From the IMG/VR virus record IMGVR_UViG_3300046787_000200, positions 277,090 to 341,089 of that record: a stretch of DNA of 64,000 bases, one strand, 5' to 3'. Below, in pieces: positions 23,437-30,265 of the stretch; position 1 is the first letter of the stretch, and every line of letters starts with the position of its first letter. The position numbers and the translations under genes were made by a program. The notes below the pieces were generated by a model that saw only the letters and a program-made list of their open reading frames with translations, did no database searches and was not told the origin of the DNA. The stretch is from a virus.

Positions 23437-24039
23437 TTATTCTACGGGTGGCAATTTACTGATAATAGTAGATAACCAATGTTGATATATATCATCATTT
23501 AAAGGTGTATCTATCCATTGCTGTAACACTGATATTAGTTTACCTTCTAATATATCTTTAAAATCAATAACTTTTATATTTTTAAATGTTTTTGCGAACC
23601 TGATTCGATTCGATCGGTCTGTATAATGCTCATCGCTAAAAACGGGATGATCCTTAGGAGATAACCATCTACATCTATCCATACACCATTTTGTATATTT
23701 GTATTCTGAATCGTCAATTACGATGATTTCAGAATCTAATAACTCTGCCCAGCGAATTACAGTGAAATCATGTCCAGTAGTTAATGATTTATATTTTTTT
23801 TCTAAGTTGATAAAAAGTTCTGACTTTTCAGTCTTCCCTGTTATTTGATTTAGTGTGACTAGTAAGTCATTACAATATAATCCTTGTTTATGGGAATTTA
23901 TTATATTCATTTTAAATAAAAATCGCTCGGATCTAGGAGTAGCAGTAACATCAATAGATGTTGCTCTATAGTCAGTAGAATCTATTACTGCACTGACCAT
24001 GTCTCCGCCCGAACCTGCATTATACAAAATAAAAATCAT
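23437..24039 (-). CDS. P-loop-like phage protein (200 aa), paralogue of 22178 gene
   Basis: It opens MIFILYNAGSGGDMVSAVID, the same start as the 171-aa gene, and ends with LISVLQQWIDTPLNDDIYQHWL, also parallel. An IIVIDDSEYKYTKW segment fits a central Rossmann strand. The ATG is 4 bases after TATAAATA and the gene ends 2 bases before tRNA-Trp. Probable member of the sulfotransferase-like P-loop group; substrate unknown. Confidence 0.55.
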   Translation of the reverse strand: MIFILYNAGSGGDMVSAVIDSTDYRATSIDVTATPRSERFLFKMNIINSHKQGLYCNDLLVTLNQITGKTEKSELFINLEKKYKSLTTGHDFTVIRWAELLDSEIIVIDDSEYKYTKWCMDRCRWLSPKDHPVFSDEHYTDRSNRIRFAKTFKNIKVIDFKDILEGKLISVLQQWIDTPLNDDIYQHWLSTIISKLPPVE

Positions 24040-24043
24040 TCAT

Positions 24044-24051
24044 TATTTATA
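24044..24051 (-). promoter_or_regulatory. Late promoter box TATAAATA, 4 nt from ATG
   Basis: Perfect late box overlapping the stop codon of the nucleosidase gene, ATGA then ATG. Expression would be leaderless. Confidence 0.65.
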
Positions 24052-24589
24052 CTAATGGAATGTTCAGTTCTTTTAATTTGTTAAGATAGTGTACTTGACC
24101 TTGACTAACAGTTGAACGCCAATCATTCAATGAATCTTCATTCGCACCATCGCTAACAAACTTATAACATAAAAATTCTATGTTATGTTTCTTACATACT
24201 TTTGCAATAGCATATGCTTCCATATCTACTAGATCAGCAGGGATAAGCAAGTTATTATCAGTGACAAAGTTATCTCCTGTACTGCATGTTAGTCCGTCAC
24301 CATTATCAATGATAATAGTATCTTCAAATGGTGTTTGACCTGGTTGACTGCCCAACTCACAACACATCATATCACGCTGTACAAACTTTGAAACTTGATG
24401 AAATCCTGACTTAACTGTGATTCCACCTGCAGTACCGAAGTTAATAACACGTTTTGGGTTATACTTAGTGATAAGTTCTGCCGCGGTCATTGCGGCATTG
24501 ACTTTACCCACACCAGTATAGAAGACCTTCATGCTGTAATGCATATCGGGTGCTTCGTCTTTAAGTGCGATAAGAATCAAATCATGCAT
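24047..24589 (-). CDS. Nucleosidase/phosphorylase-superfamily protein (180 aa)
   Basis: The PNP/UDP phosphorylase-fold motifs are present: TGVGKVNAAMTAAELI, KRVINFGTAGGI, VDMEAYAIAKVC with the substrate-binding Met-Glu, and FVSDGANED with the catalytic Asp. It is closest in pattern to MTA/SAH nucleosidases, which cleave adenine from methylthioadenosine or S-adenosylhomocysteine. At 180 aa it is shorter than the usual 230, mainly in the middle. It overlaps the omega gene by 8 bases. It may clear SAH made by the phage methyltransferases. Confidence 0.75.
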   Translation of the reverse strand: MHDLILIALKDEAPDMHYSMKVFYTGVGKVNAAMTAAELITKYNPKRVINFGTAGGITVKSGFHQVSKFVQRDMMCCELGSQPGQTPFEDTIIIDNGDGLTCSTGDNFVTDNNLLIPADLVDMEAYAIAKVCKKHNIEFLCYKFVSDGANEDSLNDWRSTVSQGQVHYLNKLKELNIPLV

Positions 24590-24803
24590 TTTTTCTAATG
24601 CGTTTTAGATATTCACGACCCACTAATCCCTGCTCAATTTCCATCAATGCAGTTACAGTTGGGCCTGCTTTAGTATTAAGTGTAGAACGATGTCCTCGCT
24701 TCAATTCTCGTACACGCTGTGCGGCAATAAGAACTAAATCAAATCGATTGCCAACGGCTAATGCGGCTTCTTCACTTGTATATCTTGCTCTGCTTTCAGT
24801 CAT
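24582..24803 (-). CDS. rpoZ-like: RNA polymerase omega subunit homologue (73 aa)
   Basis: The core VGNRFDLVLIAAQRVRELK, then VTALMEIEQGLVG, is the omega (RpoZ) signature from helix 2 to helix 4; the 73-aa length suits a trimmed omega. In bacteria omega assists assembly of beta-prime and is part of the ppGpp site. A phage copy could remodel host RNA polymerase during late transcription, in line with the two promoter classes seen here. AAAGGAAGAAA precedes the ATG. The gene overlaps the nucleosidase gene. Confidence 0.8.
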   Translation of the reverse strand: MTESRARYTSEEAALAVGNRFDLVLIAAQRVRELKRGHRSTLNTKAGPTVTALMEIEQGLVGREYLKRIRKNA

Positions 24804-24825
24804 TTTCTTCCTTTAAAAGTTAAAA

Positions 24826-25473
24826 TTAATCTAAGAATAATAAGTTATTGTTTTTAAAAACATCTCTCCAATAACCTGTTTTAGGTACAAGTGCCCATAG
24901 TTTGGTTTTCTCAAATACAATTAATGTTTTTGCGTTTCTATTTTGCCCTACTGCTAAAAGCACACCGGGGAAAATTTTTGCATAATCATCACCTATTAAT
25001 AAATCATCATCGGTTACATACTTAAGAATATCATGCTGTACTGATTCGTACACGTGAGATCCATCAATAAAAGTTAAATTAAATTTTTTATTCTTATTAT
25101 ATAATTCGCTTGATATAACTTGAAGATTTATATCATTATACATTTTATCACCAATGCAATATTTAAAGCCGGCTTGCCATCCTTGTTCTGTTACAATTTG
25201 ATTTATTTTTTCAAAATCACTATACTCAGTTGCATGACGCAGTGAAAACTTAAAATTTTTAAAATTTTCTGTATTAAGCGCAGTGAAGTTGTCAACCACT
25301 TCTAGTGAGACTGAATCTAACTTACCTCGATACAATGCAGTTGTTGAGAGTCCTAAAAAACAACCAATTTCAAGTATAGAGCCATTCTCGGGGACATATC
25401 CTGCCAAAGTATGAAGTATTGACAACTCTTTTTCATTCATCCATCCTGGTATATCTATATTGTATTTTTGCAT
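24826..25473 (-). CDS. Class I SAM methyltransferase (Methyltransf_24-like), 215 aa
   Basis: Motifs: SILEIGCFLGLSTTALYRG (motif I), SLEVVDNF after strand 2, LTFIDGSHVYESVQHDI and DDDLLIGDDYAK. The FIDGSHxYE segment is typical of Methyltransf_24/TylF-like enzymes that methylate sugars or small molecules. It lies between omega and the tRNA array. No ribosome site stronger than a weak AACAT is visible, and no clear late box. Substrate unknown. Confidence 0.75.
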   Translation of the reverse strand: MQKYNIDIPGWMNEKELSILHTLAGYVPENGSILEIGCFLGLSTTALYRGKLDSVSLEVVDNFTALNTENFKNFKFSLRHATEYSDFEKINQIVTEQGWQAGFKYCIGDKMYNDINLQVISSELYNKNKKFNLTFIDGSHVYESVQHDILKYVTDDDLLIGDDYAKIFPGVLLAVGQNRNAKTLIVFEKTKLWALVPKTGYWRDVFKNNNLLFLD

Positions 25474-25488
25474 ATTATGTTATAAGTT

Positions 25489-25564
25489 TGGAGCGGCTAA
25501 CGAGGCTCGAACTCGTGACCTATACCTTGGCAAGGTATCGCTCTACCAACTGAGCTACAGCCGC
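25489..25564 (-). tRNA. tRNA-Gly (GCC)
   Basis: Complete cloverleaf, anticodon loop TTGCCAA, T-arm ACGAGTTCGAGCCTCGT, encoded CCA; 76 bases. Confidence 0.95.
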
Positions 25565-25571
25565 ATTATTT

Positions 25572-25647
25572 TGGTACATCGTGACGGGCTCGAACCGCCG
25601 ACAGCCACCGTGTAAGGATGGAGCTCTACCAACTGAGCTAACGATGC
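25572..25647 (-). tRNA. tRNA-Val (TAC)
   Basis: Complete cloverleaf, anticodon loop CTTACAC, acceptor GCATCGT, encoded CCA; 76 bases. Only 7 bases from tRNA-Gly. Confidence 0.95.
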
Positions 25648-25657
25648 ATTATTCTAT

Positions 25658-25849
25658 TTAACCACCTTGAGTGGAATCTTTAATATCTGTGTCAATATCA
25701 AGTTCAACATTAGATGAATCAATGCGACTAGTGCCTGGAGCCGGTTGCTTGCCATCATCTACTTGATTTTTTCTAAAGATGTTGTCCCAGTTATTATCAA
25801 ACGTTTTTAAATTAACGCTGTATGGTCTAGGAGTACTACCCTTGCTCAC
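25658..25849 (-). CDS. Small phage protein (63 aa), GTG start
   Basis: The GTG at 25849 has GAGGAG 8 bases upstream and overlaps the stop of the 54-aa gene (GTGA). The product starts MSKGSTPRPYSVNLKTFDNN and contains WDNIFRKN, a pattern common to a small conserved phage family. Disordered C-terminus. Function unknown. Confidence 0.65.
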   Translation of the reverse strand: MSKGSTPRPYSVNLKTFDNNWDNIFRKNQVDDGKQPAPGTSRIDSSNVELDIDTDIKDSTQGG

Positions 25850-26010
25850 TTTTTGTCTCCTCGACTAGCCGAGCGTGAATTACTCTTTTCAATTTCTACA
25901 AAACTGCGAATGAATGCGCCACGCACATGTGCATCGGCAATAAGTGATGCCGCACGTTTAACTGTTTTAGACACTTTAACTGCCTTTGGATCATAACCTC
26001 TACAACTCAT
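25846..26010 (-). CDS. Small basic phage protein (54 aa)
   Basis: A 54-residue basic protein beginning MSCRGYDPKAVKVSKTVKR, with a helix RAASLIADAHVRGAF and a Ser/Arg-rich tail. GGAAATAAT precedes the ATG. It is coupled to the next gene by GTGA. Possibly nucleic-acid binding; not recognised. Confidence 0.6.
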   Translation of the reverse strand: MSCRGYDPKAVKVSKTVKRAASLIADAHVRGAFIRSFVEIEKSNSRSASRGDKK

Positions 26011-26032
26011 ATTATTTCCTTTTGTTTAAAAT

Positions 26033-26109
26033 TGGTCGGAGTACAAGGATTCGAACCTTGGACCCCCTGGTCCCAAACCAGGTGCGCTACCAGACTGCGC
26101 TACACTCCG
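26033..26109 (-). tRNA. tRNA-Pro (TGG)
   Basis: Complete cloverleaf, anticodon loop TTTGGGA, acceptor CGGAGT/ACTCCG, encoded CCA; 77 bases. A second Pro(TGG) is at 35005. Confidence 0.95.
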
Positions 26110-26116
26110 AATATAC

Positions 26117-26437
26117 TTACCAGTAGTACCAGTGAGGCTTGCGGCTCACACTGGGGTAATCAATGATATCTAAATCATTAATATCTACTTTTAATACATT
26201 TTTCTCCCACTGACGACCTTTTGCTCGTTGTGGTTGATTCATCATTTCACGTATCCACCACATAGGTGTACTCATCCAATGATGTTCTGTATCAACATTC
26301 TTTTTCTTTTTAGTTAGTACCCCGGGATATTGCAAGTAATCAATATACTTACGACCACCGACGAAGTAATACTTATAATCCCATTGTTCCTCAGGATATC
26401 TGAGTTTACTGGGAAGGTCTTTATACGTCCTAGACAT
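26117..26437 (-). CDS. Conserved-type phage protein (106 aa)
   Basis: The opening MSRTYKDLPSKLRYPEEQW, the middle HHWMSTPMWWIREMMN and the ending SRKPHWYYW form a signature I recognise from many phage hypotheticals. The protein is basic and Trp/Tyr-rich. It stands alone between tRNA-Pro and tRNA-Met. Function unknown. Confidence 0.7.
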   Translation of the reverse strand: MSRTYKDLPSKLRYPEEQWDYKYYFVGGRKYIDYLQYPGVLTKKKKNVDTEHHWMSTPMWWIREMMNQPQRAKGRQWEKNVLKVDINDLDIIDYPSVSRKPHWYYW

Positions 26438-26486
26438 GATGTTCTCCTTATCTAAAATCGCATATTGACCTCTCTTTCTTTATGTT

Positions 26487-26560
26487 TGGATGCGGGTGAC
26501 AGATTCGAACTGCCGATGCTCCTGGCTTATGAGACCGAAGTGGTGACCAACCCTACCCGC
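26487..26560 (-). tRNA. tRNA-Met (CAT)
   Basis: Anticodon loop CTCATAA, acceptor GCGGGTA, T-arm CAGTTCGAATCTG, encoded CCA; 74 bases. The anticodon stem contains mismatches. CAT could also be Ile2 if the C is lysidinylated; tRNA at 29324 is the better Ile2 candidate. Confidence 0.85.
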
Positions 26561-26838
26561 GTAATTTATAAATGTATTTCTTTTTCACTTATAGAGCCGG
26601 TCTTATCAGCCGGGTATGAAACACACTTATAAAGTGAGACTGCTACTTACACCACATAAGCCCAATCTCTGAGTAGTTACCCTGTCCACGTGTTTATTTC
26701 TTTTAGCGGCAGTTAGCGTTCTGCACTTTGTGATTTCTCAAACAGCCCTAAAGAGGCCTTTGCGGTAGATCCAATGCACCGTGCTTTTAAGGTGTTGCAA
26801 TTACCTAACTCTATTACGCTAAGTTAACGCGGGTTTAT
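26561..26838. other. Non-coding structured spacer
   Basis: This 278-base spacer holds no supported reading frame. It contains the hairpin-family element at 26568-26630 and a CCGG-loop-CCGG stem in its loop. The rest is hairpin-prone and of higher GC than the flanking genes. It is probably transcribed from the right as part of the tRNA precursor. Confidence 0.6.
26568..26630. repeat. Hairpin-family element 1
   Basis: Arms ATAAATGTATTTC (26568-26580) and GAAACACACTTAT (26618-26630) pair over 13 bp with two G-U pairs; loop 37 bases. Shares the AAACACAC core with the other copies, here in the right arm. Confidence 0.6.
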
Positions 26839-26912
26839 TGGTGGAGGATGGGAGAATCGAACTCCCACGAAAACCTTGCAAAGGTCCCAGGCTCCCATTA
26901 CATCAATCCCCC
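26839..26912 (-). tRNA. tRNA-Ala (TGC)
   Basis: Acceptor GGGGGAT/ATCCTCC, anticodon loop TTTGCAA, encoded CCA; 74 bases. Its 5' ten bases overlap the last codons and stop of the HNH gene, so the tRNA 5' end is inside a coding region. Confidence 0.9.
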
Positions 26913-27457
26913 GAATTATATTTCTTGTCCCATGCTTCTATACGGTTAAGTAATTGTTCATAGGACATTGTATTATTCTTGCCTTTAGATACATTTTTTC
27001 CGTGTTGCATCAAAACACAATTTGCCGGATGAGCTAAATGCTCTGATGGCAAATTATTATCATAACCATATCTCACACTAACTGCATGGTCTCTACTAAC
27101 ACCAGACAGATTGTTACCTCTGTTCTTTGGCTTGTACCAACCGTAGCTTTCGATCAATGTAAAATCAAACTCATCAGGGAAATCCGATAAGTTAAACGTA
27201 AACGCACAATCTGCTCTATAATTTACAAGAGCAGACCTATGTTTTCTTACTTCAGAATAATCTCTAGGCTTCATTTCCTGTGCGACTTTTCCGGCGTCTG
27301 AGAGACTCCTAGAAGTGAACAAGTTCAAGGTTCTAGCCTTAGCTATGGTCTTTCCACTCATTACATATTTCTTACATAAGTCTCGGGTTGATAAGCCAGC
27401 ATCGTAGTCAGATTGTATCTGGCTCCATAGCATATCAGTGATAAAAATTCGTTTCAT
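26903..27457 (-). CDS. HNH-family nuclease in the tRNA array (184 aa)
   Basis: The ATG at 27457 lies 5 bases after GATAAATA and is preferred over an upstream GTG. The N-terminal part has a helix-turn-helix (SDYDAGLSTRDLCKKYVMSG). The C-terminal part shows an HNH-like SRDHAVSVRYG, a LAHPANCVLMQH segment and a closing Asn/Lys-rich KNVSKGKNN, where His, Asn and His/Asn can bind metal. A free-standing homing or host-DNA nuclease is possible. It sits between tRNA genes and overlaps tRNA-Ala. Confidence 0.65.
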   Translation of the reverse strand: MKRIFITDMLWSQIQSDYDAGLSTRDLCKKYVMSGKTIAKARTLNLFTSRSLSDAGKVAQEMKPRDYSEVRKHRSALVNYRADCAFTFNLSDFPDEFDFTLIESYGWYKPKNRGNNLSGVSRDHAVSVRYGYDNNLPSEHLAHPANCVLMQHGKNVSKGKNNTMSYEQLLNRIEAWDKKYNSGD

Positions 27458-27462
27458 ACTCT

Positions 27463-27470
27463 TATTTATC
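27463..27470 (-). promoter_or_regulatory. Late-type box GATAAATA, 5 nt from ATG
   Basis: GATAAATA followed by AGAGT and the HNH gene ATG. Same geometry as the perfect boxes. Confidence 0.55.
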
Positions 27471-27500
27471 ACCGGCTATTCAACTGCTCTCCCAAAGCTT

Positions 27501-27585
27501 TGGTGCGGATGGTGAGACTCGAACTCACACACCTTTCGGCGACGGCTTCTAAGACCGTTGCGGCTACCAATTACGCCACATCCGC
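27501..27585 (-). tRNA. tRNA-Leu (TAG)
   Basis: Class II cloverleaf with variable arm CGCCGAAAGGTG, anticodon loop CTTAGAA, encoded CCA; 85 bases. First tRNA behind the promoter at 27611-27639. Confidence 0.95.
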
Positions 27586-27591
27586 ATTAAA

Positions 27592-27604
27592 CTTTTAAAG
27601 AACA
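27592..27604 (-). promoter_or_regulatory. boxA-like antitermination site 1
   Basis: Minus strand TGTTCTTTAAAAG, close to the rrn boxA consensus (GCTCTTTAACA). It lies between the promoter and tRNA-Leu. Two other tRNA transcripts have the same element. Confidence 0.55.
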
Positions 27605-27610
27605 AGTAGT

Positions 27611-27639
27611 ATTATAACAGAGAACTATTTATCTGTCTA
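27611..27639 (-). promoter_or_regulatory. Sigma70 promoter for tRNA block
   Basis: Minus strand TAGACA-17-TATAAT, with the boxA-like site immediately downstream and tRNA-Leu(TAG) next. It matches the early promoter family except for one -35 base. Confidence 0.75.
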
Positions 27640-27655
27640 CAATATTTGGGTAATT

Positions 27656-27729
27656 TGGAGCGGGGTAAGAGAATCGAACTCTCCGCATCAGCTTGGAAGG
27701 CTGAGGTATTACCACTATACGAACCCCGC
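27656..27729 (-). tRNA. tRNA-Gly (TCC)
   Basis: Anticodon loop CTTCCAA, acceptor GCGGGGT, encoded CCA; 74 bases. With Gly(GCC) it covers all glycine codons. Confidence 0.95.
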
Positions 27730-27737
27730 ATGTATTC

Positions 27738-27814
27738 TGGAGTAGGTGACAGGACTTGAACCTGCATAAGACGGATTTGCAATCCGTAGCCTGACCATTC
27801 AGCGACACACCTAC
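27738..27814 (-). tRNA. tRNA-Cys (GCA)
   Basis: Acceptor GTAGGTG/CACCTAC, anticodon loop TTGCAAA in a perfect stem, encoded CCA; 77 bases. Confidence 0.9.
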
Positions 27815-28144
27815 ATAAAAGCATATATAAACACACCTTACCTAGCATTATCAGTGCAAGCCTTGCAGGAACCGGCTTATAGACTATCTAGGTTTCACAG
27901 ATTCCACGATGGGTGTGTTTATATATGCTCTGCATCCCCCGGCGGTAATTGTAGTAAATCTTTAACAAGCCACGTTCTCGCATGACTGAGAAACTAGCAT
28001 CATTATGTTTACCTTCCACCCGCTTCCCGACAGGGACCGTTCTCGCATTGCTAGCGGCCTTTTGGTAAGAAGACTACCACCCTTAGTTATCACACTACTT
28101 CTCATCGTACGGGTCATACTATCTGTTGATTAGACAGAACGTTC
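27815..28144. other. Non-coding structured spacer
   Basis: No supported gene in 330 bases. It contains hairpin-family element 2 with an inner ACCTAG/CTAGGT stem and an AAGCC/GGCTT stem, then an 11-base direct repeat CGTTCTCGCAT (near 27973 and 28038) and a TCTGT/ACAGA stem before tRNA-Ser. GC is higher than in flanking protein genes. It is presumably part of the tRNA precursor RNA. Confidence 0.65.
27821..27928. repeat. Hairpin-family element 2
   Basis: Perfect 17-bp arms GCATATATAAACACACC (27821-27837) and its complement (27912-27928); 74-base loop with further nested stems. Confidence 0.85.
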
Positions 28145-28232
28145 TGGTGGAGAGTGTGGGATTCGAACCCACGCACCCATTGCTGAATGACAGATTAGCA
28201 ATCTGTTGGTTTAACCACTCACCCAACTCTCC
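28145..28232 (-). tRNA. tRNA-Ser (GCT)
   Basis: Class II cloverleaf, anticodon loop TTGCTAA in a perfect stem, variable arm present, encoded CCA; 88 bases. Confidence 0.95.
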
Positions 28233-28658
28233 AAATCTTATTATACTGAAACACACTACCAACCACCAAAGAGGGTGATTTCGTTTGAGTCAACAAAAAG
28301 AAATAATGTGTTTTAGTATAATGGAGCACTGAGAATACATGCTTACCGAGTAACACCTCAGACATTATTGTAAACCTTGCGAGCCTACTTTCTTCTGATT
28401 TCCACTAAGCCCTGCTTTTACACAGTAACCTAGTCTGTTACCAACATCGCCGTTTTAAGTCAGGCATTAGACTTGACATTGTATGCTATTCTACGCTTTC
28501 TACTCCGTTGACCTTTAGAGCCATTCACTACCGCTAAGTAGTTACGAAACTTCCTGCATAAACTGTTTTCACCTTGCGAGTTACGACAGACTTGATTGTG
28601 TTGCCACTCAAGTATTAGATGCTTTTCACATACAACCGAGACAGACTTTGCATTTTTA
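28233..28658. other. Non-coding structured spacer
   Basis: No supported gene in about 425 bases. It starts with hairpin-family element 3, then contains stems GTAAC/GTTAC (28425-28441) and AAGTC/GACTT (28457-28474) and ends with the left arm of the helix that encloses the Lys-like tRNA. The C/T-rich plus strand and higher GC are unlike coding neighbours. Confidence 0.65.
28241..28321. repeat. Hairpin-family element 3
   Basis: Arms TTATACTGAAACACA (28241-28255) and TGTGTTTTAGTATAA (28307-28321): 15 bp with one G-U pair; 51-base loop. Confidence 0.8.
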
Positions 28659-28753
28659 TAAGATAGTAGGAGTTGAACCTACAGCCTATTCCTTAAAAGG
28701 GAATCACTCTACCATTGAGTTATATCAACCTACTGTGATGTGCTGTCTCAGTT
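28634..28753 (-). other. tRNA-Lys-like element inside an extended helix
   Basis: A Lys-type anticodon arm (loop CTTTTAA in a 5-bp stem), D-stem ACTC/GAGT and T-arm GTAGGTTCAACTCCTAC lie at 28659-28729. The first three acceptor pairs are broken and no CCA is encoded, unlike the good tRNAs here. Outside it, AACCGAGACAG (28634-28644) and CTGTCTCAGTT (28743-28753) form an 11-bp helix with one G-U pair. The element may be a degenerate tRNA held as an RNA domain; a functional tRNA-Lys(TTT) exists at 37652. Confidence 0.6.
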
Positions 28754-29197
28754 GCTTCATAATCTTTTGGACTACAAAATACAACACGCCACGTACCTTT
28801 TGTCTCGCGGACTACTCAGTCGTTTTTTGCGATTAATGTTGCCCCGCCGGTTTCCCGACAACACCATCAACCACTCAAACTGCATACGAACTCTTAGGTG
28901 CGACCCCTCGAATCAATACACTACCCTTTCTCATACCAGTTAACTGGGCTGGTTTTGTTGTGAGGTCAGCACCACCTGTTACTCTCTGTCTGCCTGTCTT
29001 ACCCTCACGGGAACATAAACAAACATTCTTTCCACAACTCCCAGCGTCACTGTTATCACCACCCGTCTTATAGATGATGACTGCCTCACGGCAGTGAGCA
29101 GGCTTGCTTAGATGAACTATTACTAGCGCGGGTCTGTAGGAGACGACCGCTTTGGGCATATCACTATGCTTATTCTAATGAGGCTAAGCCCCCAAAA
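28754..29197. other. Non-coding structured spacer
   Basis: About 440 bases with no credible protein gene; reading frames here have Cys/Arg/Thr-rich composition and no ribosome sites. A perfect ACTGCC-TCAC-GGCAGT hairpin lies at 29080-29095 and other short stems occur. The plus strand is C/T-rich. Candidate non-coding RNA domain of the tRNA transcript. Confidence 0.6.
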
Positions 29198-29313
29198 TTC
29201 TTATACAAATACACATTCACAGGAATCGAACCTGCCGACCTCGCTCTATACAGGGCGATGCTATATCCACTATATCAGCGTGTACGGCGCTTTTATGTGT
29301 ATGTGTATAAGAA
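29198..29313 (-). other. tRNA-like element enclosed by 19-bp inverted repeat
   Basis: Arms 29198-29216 and 29295-29313 pair over 18 of 19 bases. The 78-base loop carries a tRNA-like T-arm (GCAGGTTCGATTCCTGT on the minus strand), a TACACG/TGTGTA acceptor-like stem and a degenerate anticodon arm containing CTGTATA. The anticodon stem has a bulge, the D-arm is poor and no CCA is encoded. It looks like a tRNA captured into a larger hairpin; a real tRNA-Tyr is at 30181. Confidence 0.6.
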
Positions 29314-29323
29314 CTATACAAAA

Positions 29324-29400
29324 TGGTGCCTCGAACTGGACTCGAACCAGTAACCTAACGATTATGAGTCGTGTGCTCTAACCAATTGAGCTATCAAGGC
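29324..29400 (-). tRNA. tRNA (CAT), probably Ile2
   Basis: Anticodon arm ACGACTCATAATCGT, the following bases and T-arm resemble bacterial tRNA-Ile2, whose CAT is converted to lysidine-AT and reads AUA. Encoded CCA; 77 bases. Met is the alternative. Confidence 0.85.
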
Positions 29401-29404
29401 AATT

Positions 29405-29490
29405 TGGTGCGACTGGCCGGACTCGAACCGGCACGCTATTACGGCGAGAGATTTTAAGTCTCTTGTGGCTACCAATTACACCACAGTCGC
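29405..29490 (-). tRNA. tRNA-Leu (TAA)
   Basis: Class II cloverleaf, anticodon loop CTTAAAA in a perfect AGAGA/TCTCT stem, encoded CCA; 86 bases. First tRNA behind promoter P9. Confidence 0.95.
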
Positions 29491-29508
29491 AAAAACTTTT
29501 TCAACTAA

Positions 29509-29522
29509 CTTTTTAAAGAACA
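29509..29522 (-). promoter_or_regulatory. boxA-like antitermination site 2
   Basis: Minus strand TGTTCTTTAAAAAG between promoter P9 and tRNA-Leu(TAA); resembles betaproteobacterial rrn leader boxA. Confidence 0.6.
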
Positions 29523-29528
29523 AGTTGT

Positions 29529-29557
29529 ATTATATATCAAAAACTATTTATTGTCAA
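29529..29557 (-). promoter_or_regulatory. Early sigma70 promoter P9 (perfect hexamers)
   Basis: Minus strand TTGACA, 17-base spacer with AATAAATAG, TATAAT. It drives tRNA-Leu(TAA) and the array to its left. Confidence 0.9.
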
Positions 29558-29872
29558 ATGAATTTGTAAGTAGTTCTCCCATAGTTATAAGAACCATTCA
29601 CCCGTTTATACAAGACCGGTCGGGACTCGGTACGTCACTTGGGATACTAATCCAGTTAGCAACCAATCTGCACCGATCTTCCGATCGGTCGGGAGTTGAA
29701 CCCGTCCCCTTCTACTATATCAGTTGTTCGAACAAACCTTTATAGCGTGACATTCTCTTGCTGACACTTACAAAACTTTTTGTGTATAAGCATGACCAAA
29801 CCTGCTACTTATACTTCAGACACCTTACCTTGATGCGTGGCGTTGTGGTCAACCCATGTGTCTTACTAAACT
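29558..29872. other. Non-coding structured spacer with T-arm-like remnant
   Basis: No supported gene in 315 bases. It contains a perfect CCGATC-TTCC-GATCGG hairpin (29673-29688; GGAA loop on the minus strand), a duplicated CGGTCGGGA motif, and a T-arm-like segment ACGGGTTCAACTCCCG. The latter may be the end of a decayed tRNA. It lies between promoter P9 and tRNA-Asp and must be transcribed from further right. Confidence 0.55.
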
Positions 29873-29949
29873 TGGCGCACCGTAGGGGACTCGAACCCCT
29901 GGCCTCCACAGTGACAGTGTGGCGATCTAACCAACTGAGCTAACGGTGC
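29873..29949 (-). tRNA. tRNA-Asp (GTC)
   Basis: Anticodon loop CTGTCAC in a perfect CCACA/TGTGG stem, acceptor GCACCGT/ACGGTGC, encoded CCA; 77 bases. Confidence 0.95.
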
Positions 29950-30180
29950 AAAAACTTTGATTGACTACTTACACTTTCGGCCGTCAATCAAGGCAATGAA
30001 TTTCTGAGTCGCATTTGATTACACGGCATATACGCCCGTCCGTGACGTTACGGTTGTTAATTTACCTGCAGGACGCATTAACAACTATCTTACATTTCTG
30101 CCGGGCGTGATTTACAAGGTTATCCCCGACCCCCTTGACTGACCCTCTTGTCAGCGTGTGCCGCTTGTTACAGCAGTTCT
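29950..30180. other. Non-coding structured spacer with two 9-bp perfect stems
   Basis: No gene. Perfect stems TTGATTGAC/GTCAATCAA (29957-29965, 29983-29991) and GTTGTTAAT/ATTAACAAC (30053-30061, 30077-30085) plus CTGAC/GTCAG (30139-30154) lie in series in 231 bases. This density is far above that of the protein-coding regions and suggests a structured RNA. Confidence 0.7.
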
Positions 30181-30265
30181 TGGTGGAGATGGTAAGATTC
30201 GAACCTACTCACCCGAAAGAATTGATTTACAGTCAACCGCGCCTCGCCGTCTGCGCCGCATCTCC
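30181..30265 (-). tRNA. tRNA-Tyr (GTA)
   Basis: Class II cloverleaf with variable arm, anticodon loop CTGTAAA in a TTGA/TCAA stem, acceptor GGAGATG, encoded CCA; 85 bases. Confidence 0.95.

Noticed and set aside
29680-29730. Possible tmRNA 3' end (T-arm-like ACGGGTTCAACTCCCG)
   Set aside because: No alanine-type acceptor, resume codon or tag frame was found nearby; a decayed tRNA is simpler.
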